Assembly: GCF_002999335.1 (NCBI RefSeq)
Contig: NW_020312481.1
Coordinates: 62,001-126,000 of the forward strand
DNA length: 64,000 bases
Direction of reading: 5' to 3'
DNA from: Cyclospora cayetanensis
Lineage: Eukaryota; Apicomplexa; Conoidasida; Eucoccidiorida; Eimeriidae
Shown piece after piece: positions 22,840 to 33,757 of the stretch. Under the pieces are notes generated by a model. The model searched no databases. It saw only the letters and a list, made by a program, of their open reading frames with translations, and was not told where the DNA came from. Position 1 is the first letter of the stretch, and the number at the start of each line of letters is the position of its first letter. Position numbers and translations under genes: made by a program.

Positions 22840-25800
22840 GGCGTGTTACGAGGGCCTTACTTTTCTCCCCAGGGGCGGGCCTGCGTCTCTGGATGCTGCT
22901 CTCGAAGCCCCTGCGGAAGACCAAGCAAATGCAGCAGGCATTACGGACACACCGGCAACAGCAGCTTCAAAGGCTACGGCACCAGGAGGAAATTCCTGGG
23001 ATTTATGTTTCGGAGCCCTGTGGGGCCTCGCGTCTTCAGCGCGACGGGATGAAGGGTGGAGGAGGTATTTGAGGCAGCGAACGCCGAAGGGCCAGCAGAG
23101 GGCTGAGAGACGAATATATCTCACGCATTGCGGCAGAATGCGAGGGGTTCGTGGAGGAGCCTACCGCACGCGCAAGCCCCTTGCCGAGCCCAGGCAGCGC
23201 CAGGAGACAGCTGGCAAAAACGGTAAAACACCTGAAATATTGTCGTTTGCGCTCAGATGAACCTGAGGCCCCTCCAGAGCACCAGAATCTCCATCAGGGA
23301 TGGCGATCCCCAAGGTCCTACTTCACCGGTGTTTTTGGAAGTTGTAGATGGAGGCCTCGTAGGGCGAGAAGCATCAGTGGCAGCAGCGGCTGCACAATGC
23401 GGAGACAGTGTCCACATTCGTGCTAGGAGCACATTTCTCGAGGGCCCCTCGCATCCAGTACTTTTAGGGTTACAGGACCGAGCTCTCGGGATCCCCTCGA
23501 AAAAGGCCCCGGAGGAGGCATCCAACTCTTAACTGCTTCTCACACACATTGAAAAAAATGCATTCTGGCTGTACGGCCAAAGGTGTGGAAGACTAGACTG
23601 TGTCTTCCTGCGCCGGTCAGCTCCCCGTTTTTCCTACTGCGCAATATGTACCAGCGCCTACGCCTGTTGTTTTCCCCCTTATGATGGCGCATTCTATCCG
23701 GCCTTTCCCTACACGGTACCTCCTTGGTATAGGTATGCCTGCTGCAAGTACACCCCCTTCTGAAGGCGAAGAGCAGCATCTGTGTGACAAGAGGCAACTC
23801 TCCGCCCAAAGACAAGGTACCTCTGCAAACGCATCGTTGATGGAATTGATGATTAGCCGCTTGAATGCCTCGGAAGCTCTTCGCGAAGTATAAAAGTCAG
23901 CCCCGTGTTTCTCTCCTGCCCAGCAGTATGCCACAGCGCTTACAGCGTCTTTCTCCCCGTTATGATGACATTTCTATGTAATCCTTTCCATACATGATGC
24001 CTTTTCTGCGCTTCGTACCAGCAGCAACATCTAACTAGACCAGAAGCCACTTACATGCTTAGAAACTTGTAACTGACTCCTTCTCTCTTTGCGGTGGCAG
24101 CAACAGCAGCAGCACATCTGCGAACGGCAGGCACTACACGAGATCGATAGCTTGGTCGCAGCAGCCCCTACTGTGCAAACGCATCAAGCACAAGCAGAGC
24201 GCTTTCCTGACCACGGCAGCGGCTGCGCTACAGCGGTTGCCCTTAAACGCATCAGTACGAGGACCCCAGTGCTCGCCGCCTTGTACGGCAGAGGCAGAAG
24301 CCTTTTCGGCAAACTTTCCAATTAAAGCTCGAGTATCTCCAGAAGCATCAGGAGATCCAACAGCGGCAGTTCCTGTAGCAGGTCCAGCAGCAGCAAAAAA
24401 AAAGCAGCATGGAGAGGCACCGAACGAACAAGAGTGGAGAGCTGTAACGTGTAGGTTACTCCACGTGGCCTTCTGAATCCGTGGGTGCGGGCTGCAGCCA
24501 CAGCACACCGCTGCACTATACCAACGGAAACTTCTTGACTTAGCCGCTACAGTGACGATGAGGCAATCCTACAGGAGCTTATATGGCATTCCCAGCAGCA
24601 CAGCAAACAGTGGCAGCCGCACTGAGTACTAGAGCAGTAAACGGCGAAAGCTGCGTAGGCCTTCTCTATTCTATGTTTGCGGCTTTTCGCGAAATTGACA
24701 AGCGCTTGCATGAAGAAGTAGGGCACTATGTGCCATGGCTTTCAAAGTGTCATACTGTCTGCAAGTCCTACTTGCTTCTGACTGCTTCAGAACGAATCAA
24801 AACAACATCATGACCACAGCCTTTCAGGGCCTCCTACCAAAGGTGCATCATTGATCTTCAAGAATGGGGAGCCAATGCGTTTTTGGGAGCGCGAACCCTG
24901 TACAGAGTTTCACTTAGGGCCCTAGAGCTTCCTCTTTTGTAATCCACGCCCTTGCGCTTAGTTTTTAAAAAAACCTTGTCTAATTCAGGAACTCGTAGCA
25001 CGCAGATTAGCTGCAGCAGTAATGCACGCGATGGTGCAGTGTCTTCAAGGGTTCCTGCTGCAAGCAGAGGGATACATGACACTCTGTGCGAGTTGCAACT
25101 CCTTGCCCACAAAAACAAGCTATTGTTACGGGTTTTTGTGGGAGGCCGTGTAGGTGAAGGGGAGGGTAAATGCAAGGGGCGCAGCAGCAGGGGTTCTGCC
25201 TCAGACTGGGTAAGTCGGGGCCCTCAACGTCATTTCACTCCCCGAGACAGCCCTCTGCAACAGCGCGCCTCTAGGTCCTCTCACTGCGATGCTGTGCGTG
25301 CTTCTGTTCTTGATGCAGGAGAAGGTGTTGGTGGCGTGCTCTCCCATTCGATGCTGTACCGCTTAGAGGGCCCCCGAGGCTCCTAGAGTGCGAAAAGGGT
25401 GTATGAATTGGGGTGTGACATAATTTAGGCGCAGGTCTTGGATTAGCACTGGAAGCATTGTGGGGAACTGGATCTTATAATATAAGCTTGTGTTTTGAGG
25501 GATCAGCCTTTCGTATGCAGCAGCCATCACACTGATGCAGTAACAGTTTCACTGGTTGTATCAAAGCGTGCCGCCTGCTGGAGAGGATAGCTCCGATTTT
25601 CGCGCCTGTGTGAGGTATTTATGAAGTATTAGCTGTTCCTTTATGGTTTCATTTTATTGTAGAATACTCGTTTGCAACGGCATCATTAGTACTAACCTAG
25701 CACCAACAGGGGCATCCGCGGACGAATAAGGAAAGGCGTCCACGCAGATGCACTAGCACTTCGCTCGTCCTAGGCAGTCCCTAAAAGTTCCTGGAGGCAG

Positions 25801-26826
25801 TTTCTTGTTGCTGGCAGCCCACCCACGTCCAGTGTCTCTCGAATCCCCTTGAGTGCTGGCTGCTGCATCATCAAACCCACCCCGGCGACAACGCAAGAAA
25901 CTGTATTAAACACGTGCAAAACAGCTAGAGGAACCGCTGCCAAAATCCCCTTTTGGGAGAGACTCATTAATAGCTTCGTGCAACTGCTGCGGCTTTGAGG
26001 CCTCTGAGGCAGTCGCATCTGCTCTCTTTCGCCTCCGCTGCGCCAAAGTGGCTCCTTGTGATGCCGGGTGTAGCGGCGTAAGCACCGCTCGAACACATTT
26101 ACCCACAGTAGATTTCGTCTCCTAAGAATCATCAACAGCTTGACACACTGGAATATCTGTTAAAATATCGAATATATTGCAGAGCAATGATTGCTCGATA
26201 CTAGTCTTGTGTGCGTGCGCGCTACACGTAGGCGCAACTAGCTGTAAATGTTCGGTGTGAACGGAGGATGCAACTACGCGCATCCTGTCTAACCCTTCCG
26301 CCGTATGTCGGGAACTCTGGAGGGGCGCAGGCAGGGGAAGCCAGAGGTCCTTTCGGAAACTAACTTTTTGTGAAGTTGGTAGAATCTGGAGTTATCACAC
26401 TCTCTGCGGAGACCTAGTATACATCGGTACTTCAGAGGTCTTGAGGATAAGCCTGCCACTACCCTATGTGATACTAATTCACTTGCTGTGTCGATGTAAA
26501 TTAGTGTTTTCTTTCTCCGTCGGCTTCGCCTCTTTTTGCCTCCCCTTGTCCCTGACTCGGTTTCGCTGCTTTGCGTGGCAGCGTTTCCTAAGCTGCAAGC
26601 AGGCACGCCAAGGAGCATTTTTATAGGATGCGGTCAAGCTGCATTGGGAATTTCGGACAAATCCAAGGTTTCGCATAACGATGGTAAATTCGATACACTG
26701 AATGTCACTACGAGTGCAGCATTAGAGCCGCCGTGTGCTACCTCACGGCGGATCAGTGCAACCTCGCTGCAGCATGTCCTAAGGCACGCTAGAAGCATAT
26801 CTAGTCGGTGTTATGATCTGAACTAG
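22748..26826 (+). CDS. Possible multi-exon hypothetical gene
   Basis: A series of protein-like segments with splice-like borders lies on plus. They are 22748-23220 (start MPMLAFRR, donor-like GGTAAAA; an overlapping frame at 22758 is an alternative); about 23257-23430 after a CTCAG acceptor (MNLRPLQSTRISIRDGD); about 24095-24478 (ending near EQEWRAVTC); about 24583-24813 (FREIDKRLHEEVGHYVPW); 24989-25148 after a TTCAG acceptor, ending GFLWEAV before GTAGGT; and 26581-26826 after GTGGCAG with a TAG stop. Joins and phases were not all resolved, and these may be parts of more than one gene. No family recognised. Confidence 0.3.
25770..26135 (-). CDS. Possible small hypothetical protein
   Basis: A 121-codon open frame has a hydrophobic segment (ILAAVPLAVLHVFNTVSCVV) followed by an ordinary-looking C-terminus (LDVGGLPATRNCLQELLG) and a stop. 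The N-terminal part is Arg-rich and may belong to another frame or exon. It lies within the span of the possible plus-strand gene, in a gap between that gene's candidate exons. Unrecognised. Confidence 0.25.
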   Translation of the reverse strand: MMILRRRNLLWVNVFERCLRRYTRHHKEPLWRSGGEREQMRLPQRPQSRSSCTKLLMSLSQKGILAAVPLAVLHVFNTVSCVVAGVGLMMQQPALKGIRETLDVGGLPATRNCLQELLGTA

Positions 26827-28659
26827 CGGAGGGACTGTCCGGTCTGCTGTTGGTTCTCTTGGTTTACAACATCCACACGGCCCTTCAATTTCGGCAGTGC
26901 TATTAGGCCCTTGCATTCCTGATGTATAAAAAGAGATTCCCACCCGATCCTTCTGCGGAGATGCTCGTAGCCCCCATCCTGTCCACTTCCTCAGCCAAGA
27001 TCCCTCCTCCCTCCCCCGCCATTCCCCACTGCCGCCTGCTTCCATCTATAACCTTGCGTTCAAAATGGAACTCGTCGTAACCATTGAGGAAATACTTCGA
27101 CCGTGAGATTCAGGCTTAAAAGTGCAAATTGTGCATTTAAAAGGTTAGGGCTTTATGTGAATTGGCTCGTGCGGCAGTAGGCCATTGGTTTGCTACGGCT
27201 ACCAGGGCAGTCGTGCTCTGTCTGTGGTTTTGTGGGTAGCCGGGAAAGGAGAGAGGAATTCAAAGTGGCAATCTTCCATTCAGGTGCTAAGAAATTGCAC
27301 ACTCTCTTGCAAAACACTGGGAATAAGTAGACCCCCTACGCTTCTCAGGCAAGGCTCCTTGCCGGGTAACTCGGCTCCTACAGCGCACGCTTTTTTGACC
27401 ATGGTTTCTGCTGCCTGCTGTCGAGGACCTTGAGCGGTTGTGTTGGGGTTTCAATCCACAAATAGCGATGGATACAGTAATGCAAATACATTACACATAA
27501 CATTTTCAAGCTTTTTTCCCCGAGAAGGGCCCCTTGGGCCCCCTACTTGCCGTTGGCTGTCGCGGTGCACCGCATCCGAGTGCTCTGGCTAGGCTTAACT
27601 AGGGAGTGGAAAGATGGGCTTAAGTGCACACTCTGATGCTTTTATGGCTTGTTTTGCGTTTCCAGCGTTATTTGAAAGCAAGTAGAGAGAAAAGCAGGAA
27701 GAACAAGTGAAAAGAAACGGTACAGCCCTAGGGCTCTGCACCTCGAGGCGCGCCACTTGGCTAGGGCCCGCTGGCGACGGTCGGCTTGCAGCAAGAGCAG
27801 GAAGAACTACTCTCCTATTCCTGGTCGATAAGTCTGCCTACCTTTTTCACTTTGGCCTCTCGACAAGGCCATCCTCCTGATGACTTCGGGCTCCGAGGGG
27901 CTCCTCATATTAGCTCTTCCCCGTAGCCTCCTTCCCTGATCGAACCTAAGGAAGGCTTTCAGTGGCTAGGGACTTCTGTTTCCTTCTCAGAGCACCTCTA
28001 GCAACGCTCAGCCCTCCTTGAGCATCAAAGGCTCCTGGAGCTGTGCTCCTGCTTAGCTTCTCAATAGCAAGGCACCCCAAGCTCTCTGCATGAGGGAGAG
28101 AGAGGCATAACCCCGCGCAGTTCCGGCGTGAGGCAGCCACGGAAGCCAAGCCTCCTTTTTAATTTTAGGCCTGCCAACTGCACCAAGGATACACTCCCAG
28201 CAGTTCGCGGAATTGATCGTACCGGGGCTTCAGAGCTATGTCCACTGATGCCGGAGGCGCTGCATGTTGCCACCTCGAAGACATTGACTGCGCAAGCAGT
28301 GCTTTTATGGGGAGAGCCTCCAATCATCTAGTGCCACGCTACTATCTCATTCAGTGGAGAGACAAAGCTACATCGCCCTGAGATCCGCATTTTGGAGAGT
28401 TCCCGCCAGACTCCGCTGCCAAGTAGCGCTTCTTGCAGTGCCGGCAGCGAAAGCAACGTTAGCGGCAGCAACAACACATGCACGCGGAGAGGAGCAATGG
28501 GCCTCTTCTCCCTGTCCTCCTTCAACCCTCTTTCCATCCGCATCCGCTTAAAGCCCTGAGGGTTCATTTACCTGTTCTAGGGGTCCCCTCTCTCTCCCCG
28601 AGGGCCCCCGTGGCGACGATTAGGGGGCGAACACGGTAGCCTAAGGGGGTCAACTGGCC
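26827..28659. other. Intergenic, nothing recognised
   Basis: Only short open frames without convincing composition or splice borders were found. Several GGGCCC-type palindromes are present (for example near 27,530 and 28,600). Confidence 0.5.
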
Positions 28660-30621
28660 ATGGCGAGTCAGGATCAGCCGCTGCAGTTTCCCTACCCGTT
28701 CACTCACCCCCCTCGGTCCCTCCCTGGTCCCCCCCCCGGGAGGCCTCGTGAAGTTGACGAGCCTGAGAAACCACGAATAGGCCCCCATGTGCTTGAGTGG
28801 CTTTTGCGCGCCAAAGCCGAATTAAGGGCTCTTCCTGAGGCTGACGGAGAAGGGACCCCCCCTCAAGGGGGCCTCCATGCCGACGAAAGGGGGAAGCATT
28901 ATGGAAGATCGCGAAAAAACGAGGGCCAAGGCTTAGAGTATTGCCATGATGATGACGCCAAAGGCCCTCCAGTCTGCAAGAACCCTCGTTCTGGCAGGGG
29001 CAGCTCCCATAACGGAAGCTGCAAAGAGCAACGGAAGCATTTTTCGTGTGGCGGAGGAGAGCTTGGAGAACACGTCGTTGGATCTCTGCTACACCTTGAC
29101 GTCACCCTGAATGCCCCTGGAGAAACCCCTTTGGCACCAGGTCCTTCCGACACTACTAAGGAGTGCAGAGAGGGTGACGTCGGGCTTCTGGAGGAGGCCA
29201 TGTTAGATGAGTTAGGATTTTTCCCAGTGTCAAGTTTTGAATGGTCCGATAGGGACGATGATGGAGTGCCTGTATTCCTATCGGGAGAGGGCAGTGGCTT
29301 CCTGGACAAGAGGCAGCCGAGCGGCGAAACAGACCAAACAAGCAGCGAGAAGCGGCCCCTACAGATTCCCATTTCGGAAAGAAACCTTCCTTCAGGGTCC
29401 GGCCAGAACATCGCACAAGTTGAGGACGGAAGTGCCTCAGCAGGAGCAGCAGACAGTGGTGGTGGTATGGGGGGTGGTGCACCTGCTGTTGCCTCTGTTG
29501 CGATTGGCTCGGCCTCATCTGCGGGGAGGCAGAGGCCTCCAACTGTAGTGTCAGCGAGCTCCCCAGGTGCTGCAGAGACTCCCCTTTGGCCTTGTGCTGG
29601 CTGCGCATCGGAGGTATCTTCAGCACTTCACGAGACGAGCCCTCTGATATCCCTCCCACAGGCAAACACATGCCTGCCCTTGCCAGGAGAGCGGTCAACT
29701 CCAGCGTCTCCGCACGGATGCGGGGGCCCCGCTCCCCATTTTTCTCCTCTGGCCTATCAGGTGTCTCCTAGGGGTCACTCAGGGGCCCCCAAGGGGCCTC
29801 CTGTCAAGGCCGCGGATCTTCCACTCTCTCCAGGACCACAAGGAAGGCCGTACCGACCAGCCAACAGCAAGCTAAAGGGCCAGAGGGCTGCTGCTGCCGC
29901 CTCTGCCGCGCACCAGATGCAGCAGGACGAAAAGCAATCCCAGCACTGGCTTCATAGCAAGGACAGCGAAGCGGCGGAGGTGTGGGAAGGGAGTGATAGT
30001 CTTCGGGGGGGTGGAGCATCAACAGCTGAAGCGCCAGTGATGGCAGCAGTGCCTGCAGCAGAAGCATCAGCAGCTTTACTACCGGCTCCCCAGGAGTCAT
30101 TTGCAGCGCGAGTTAGACGAGCGGCCCTGCAAAAGCAACAGCAGCAGCAGCAACAACAACAACATATACAATTCCAGCACCAGCATCAGAGCCTGCAGCA
30201 CACGCATCAGCTACTGCAACAGCAGGTAGAGGGACAGAGGCTTCATTCTTCTCCTGCAAACCCTTGTGCGCCGTACACTACCCACGCACAAGACCTACTG
30301 CTGCACCAGCAACAGCAGCAGCAGTTCGCCTTTCGGCAGCATCAGCACTTTATTATGCAGCAGATGCCCGCTCTGGGATGTCCCCACACCCAACTTATAG
30401 GAGGGCAAGTATCGCAACAGCAACTGCACCAGCAGAACTGCTCCTTCCAGGTTAACTCGTCTGCCTACATGCAGCAGCAGCTGCTGCTTCGAGGAAACTT
30501 CTCATCCGAAATTCAGGAACAGCTCGACGGCCCGCTGTGCTTCACTGCGCTATCTCCTACGAGACCCAGAGTAAAGCACCGCCCGTGCTCTCTAGGTGAC
30601 TGGCTCGGTCCAGGATGCTGA
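28660..30621 (+). CDS. Hypothetical protein with C-terminal Q/H-rich region
   Basis: A 653-codon single open frame starts at an ATG in good context (GGCCATGGC). The N-terminus is Pro-rich (residues 1-40), followed by a short conserved-looking block (GPHVLEWLLRAKAELRALPE). The middle is acidic and low in hydrophobics, with the block SSFEWSDRDDDGVPVFLSG near residue 195. From about residue 475 onward there are long Q and H runs. No domain recognised. The region looks largely disordered, in the style of a regulatory or RNA-binding scaffold, but this is inference. The stop at 30619 follows a GTGACT that could be a splice donor at 30595, so an alternative C-terminus is possible. Confidence 0.6.
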   Translation: MASQDQPLQFPYPFTHPPRSLPGPPPGRPREVDEPEKPRIGPHVLEWLLRAKAELRALPEADGEGTPPQGGLHADERGKHYGRSRKNEGQGLEYCHDDDAKGPPVCKNPRSGRGSSHNGSCKEQRKHFSCGGGELGEHVVGSLLHLDVTLNAPGETPLAPGPSDTTKECREGDVGLLEEAMLDELGFFPVSSFEWSDRDDDGVPVFLSGEGSGFLDKRQPSGETDQTSSEKRPLQIPISERNLPSGSGQNIAQVEDGSASAGAADSGGGMGGGAPAVASVAIGSASSAGRQRPPTVVSASSPGAAETPLWPCAGCASEVSSALHETSPLISLPQANTCLPLPGERSTPASPHGCGGPAPHFSPLAYQVSPRGHSGAPKGPPVKAADLPLSPGPQGRPYRPANSKLKGQRAAAAASAAHQMQQDEKQSQHWLHSKDSEAAEVWEGSDSLRGGGASTAEAPVMAAVPAAEASAALLPAPQESFAARVRRAALQKQQQQQQQQQHIQFQHQHQSLQHTHQLLQQQVEGQRLHSSPANPCAPYTTHAQDLLLHQQQQQQFAFRQHQHFIMQQMPALGCPHTQLIGGQVSQQQLHQQNCSFQVNSSAYMQQQLLLRGNFSSEIQEQLDGPLCFTALSPTRPRVKHRPCSLGDWLGPGC

Positions 30622-32833
30622 TCACCAAGCAGTGCTGGCTAGACGAAGTTCGCTTCGTAGCTGGCTGTTTGGTGGCTCGGTGGCCTTTCCTGTTCAGGCG
30701 ACAGACGCTCCCTTAGGACCAGGCAGCTCAGCGTCCTGGGGGCCGAGGCAAGGAGTATGCATGATACAACTCTCTGCGCAGATATACCGCACTTTGTGAA
30801 CACTATGCAGGCAAGCTAGTCTGAAGCCACGTCGCAAAATGCAGCTTTGCAGGCTGAGGCCTCCGGGCTCGATGTTCCCAGCCCATTTGTGCGCCTCTGT
30901 TAGTGCCTCTTTCCATCTCTGTTGGCATACAACCCCCTCTAGCAGTCTATCTGTCTCGGTTTTCTTCTGTTTGGCCTTTTTCTGCGTGGCGGTGTAACCT
31001 CAAAAATGTCCTTTGTGTCGCTCTCCCGTATCGCAGTGCTCTCTTTGCAGTGCAAAGCATGCCGCCGCACTGTATGCTATATAGGCTAGGCCTAATACAC
31101 TTGTAATGCATCGCTGAGGTGGCGGACGGCATGAAGCCGCCGCCCCCTGCCGGCACTTAAACAGTGATGCCTGCGAACAAATGTCAACTTCTCTGGCTAA
31201 CAAAAGTATGAAGACGAGCTGCTGCTACGAAAAGAGGGCAGAGAGATCATAGGAGGGACATGAGCTAACAGAAGATAGAGGCCATACTCTCCTGCGCACA
31301 GCTCCTTGGAAGCAAAGGTGGCTTGAAAAGAAGAAATACATTAGAATACTTTCAACAGAGCGGCGAAAACAGACAGCGTGGGGCAAGAAACGGTAGGTGT
31401 GATGATGGGCGCACTCAGAGAGAAGGGTTTGTGAATAGAGGGATGACACGGCCGGGCTACAAGCAGATGGCACACGCACACACGCATACATGCATACATA
31501 CACACATACACGCACATACATACATACACACATACACACATATATACATACACACTCATTCATTTACTTAAAGACGCACAGACGGCAAGCAGTGTGTTAG
31601 AGGGCGGGCAGACGTGAACAAACACGTGCTCGGAGAGATATACCAGAGGCTAAAGTTCGAGTAGGAGGGCCGGGATAGTCACGAGAAAGAAGGATGAGAC
31701 ACCGAGTGGTAGCTAAAAGTCGGTGAAGGACGCTGCAGATGCCGTGCGGAATGCGCGATAAGATGGGGGAAGACAGAACGTGGCCGAGGTGCACGGCAGG
31801 CCAGACCGGTAGAACGAATACGGGAGGCCAGAGACTGGCGACATGAAGGAGAGATACTGACTGGGCTTCAAGGGGGCATCATTGAGTACGAATAGGAAAC
31901 AGAAAAGGGTCAAAGGATACCCTGTTTAAGGACTGTCTGTGCCTGGGTCCAAGAGGCAACTGCTAGACCCAAGGCCAAAAGATAAGCCCTCCTCTTACGC
32001 AGCAAGAAGTCGATAAAGGGCCTTGAGCCTCTTGGGGCCTCTTGCTATTAGAGCCTTTGGCACCCCGCTGTGCCCTCCCAGCCCGTGCCTCCGTCCGCCT
32101 AGACGCCTAAAACCACCCCACCCACATGAGCCTGTTTCCCCTAGTGCCCTCCTGTTGTCCCTATGCCAAGACAGCCACTCTTCGCCCGAAGCGGGAAAAC
32201 ACAGTCTGCTCCCACGCCAAAAGACGCGCCAGCCGAAACCAGTAGTGAGCTTTCTGACCGTTCTGCTAAGAAATTTCCTGAATCGGGCTTTTCCTGCCTG
32301 AAAATCCTTGTGCCTCACCCGAGAGTGTCGAAAGGAGATGCGGGACGGGGGGAGGCGGGGAGGAGGCGCTACAGGGGCGCAGTAGCCGGTTATCCCCACA
32401 CAGCATAGACCTGAAGCCCTTCTTTTTATCTTCTCACCCCTCCCTTCTGTCTGCTCTCGCCGCTAAAACCTCGCCCTGTCTGCCCATCGATGCCTCCTCG
32501 CTGCATTCCCCACCACCTACCCTACGCTTTGCATCGGCATCTGAGACAATCCCAGATGGGTCCTGCCCCCTCTGCCCTCTGTCAGCCGGCGGAGAGACCT
32601 TCAGCCCCTTGCGCATCTATATATCTGTGTCGCTCTTTCTGCCTCTAAAGACCAAGGCAAAACGAACTCCCTGTAATGAGGCGCTCAGGGCCTACAGCAC
32701 CTTGGACTTGCTCCTTTCTGTGTCCACAGTATCTTGCGCTTGCTCCTCAATGTATGCCTTACACGGTATATATACCTTGTGTCGTCAAAAAAACGTCATC
32801 TTGTTGATTTGCCATTTTCAGCCAGCCCGAGGC
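30622..32833. other. Intergenic; microsatellite, no convincing gene
   Basis: Includes a (CACATA)n-type microsatellite at about 31,479-31,556. Opposing short open frames at 31,995-32,408 exist on both strands; neither could be supported. Confidence 0.45.
31479..31556 (+). repeat. CACA/TACA microsatellite
   Basis: Interrupted CACA, CATA and TACA units run for about 80 bp in an intergenic region. Open frames through it are artefacts. Confidence 0.85.
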
Positions 32834-33133
32834 TCAAAAGGTGCAGACATTGGTCCACGCACCGTCAATTCCACTGCCGTTTTCTCGGCAGGTAATGCTA
32901 TCTGACACGCGTGCCACCCTCTCCCTATCCCTTCTTCCCACCCTGTAGAATTCACCTGCTGCCTCGATCCCGTCAATTGCAAATCTCAGATAGTGCCTCT
33001 CTAGAAGGTCCTCAAAAATTACGGTGCCGGCTATCTTCACACCCGTAGCCTTTGTTACACGGCACGACACACATAGCAGCTCGGCAAGCAACTTGCTTGG
33101 CATACAACACCCTGCTATCTCAATTAAAAGCAC
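32834..33133 (-). CDS. Probable coding segment, unrecognised
   Basis: An open frame of about 100 codons has a strongly protein-like core (MPSKLLAELLCVSC, then KIAGTVIFEDLLERHYLRFA, then DGIEAAGEFYR). The 5' side carries an acceptor-like TTGAGATAGCAG, and AG/GTGAAT within GEF could be a donor, so this may be one exon rather than a complete gene. It lies downstream of the rhoptry-like kinase on the same strand. No family recognised. Confidence 0.35.
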   Translation of the reverse strand: MLLIEIAGCCMPSKLLAELLCVSCRVTKATGVKIAGTVIFEDLLERHYLRFAIDGIEAAGEFYRVGRRDRERVARVSDSITCRENGSGIDGAWTNVCTF

Positions 33134-33581
33134 CTAGGGGACGCTGCTGCCGTCATAGAATATTTATTTAGATAGCCAAAAGGCAAGGGTCATTCTGTGG
33201 TCAATTAGCTATCTACTTTCGGCTGGTTCGCTAAGGCCAGCCAGCAAACAGACATCGCCGCAGGTATAACACAGTCCAGGCTGCTACATTAGCCGCATTT
33301 TCAGGCTGATCGATGCTACTGGTACTACATTGACTGTTTCGCCCCGATATCTGGATTTAGCGTACATGCGTTGATGCCTCTTCTTGGCGCTTTGGCTAAG
33401 ATGCCTCTTTCTCATCTTTTTCCGGCACTTCTGCATGCCCTTGCTCGCCTTGAGGTTCTTCCTGCTCTTGCGAAGCTGCCAAAACATGTTTTCCTCGGGA
33501 GTCCGTGTGGTTTTCCGCGGCAAGCTTCGTCTGCACCCTTCGCGTTTGCTCTACGCCGTGGTTGGTCGGCCTGCCGTTGCT

Positions 33582-33757
33582 TTATTGCTGACCCTGCAGC
33601 TGTTCGAGGTCCTGCGTCATCTGCTGCTCCTCCGACAGATGCTTAGAATATCTGTTCCCTGCGCTTCGACTGTGGCGCCTCTGCTGCTTCGCTGCCTTTC
33701 CGGCGTGATTTCCTCTCGCTTGTAGGTGCTCCTGTACGTTTTTCAGACAATCGCGAA
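33582..33757 (-). other. Open frame immediately downstream of the kinase stop
   Basis: In a frame different from the kinase, an open stretch crosses the kinase stop and reads on as charged, Gln-rich sequence (DGLIRDCLKNVQEHLQARG, later KHLSEEQQMTQDLEQLQ) to a TAA at 33584-33582. The same frame is open again beyond that stop to about 33410 (VQTKLAAENH, then EVPEKDEKEAS). The composition is protein-like, but no start codon or splice site ties it to a gene. Confidence 0.3.

Noticed and set aside
31995..32408. Arg-rich minus ORF and overlapping plus ORFs
   Set aside because: No splice borders, no recognisable motif, and both strands are equally open; compositional.
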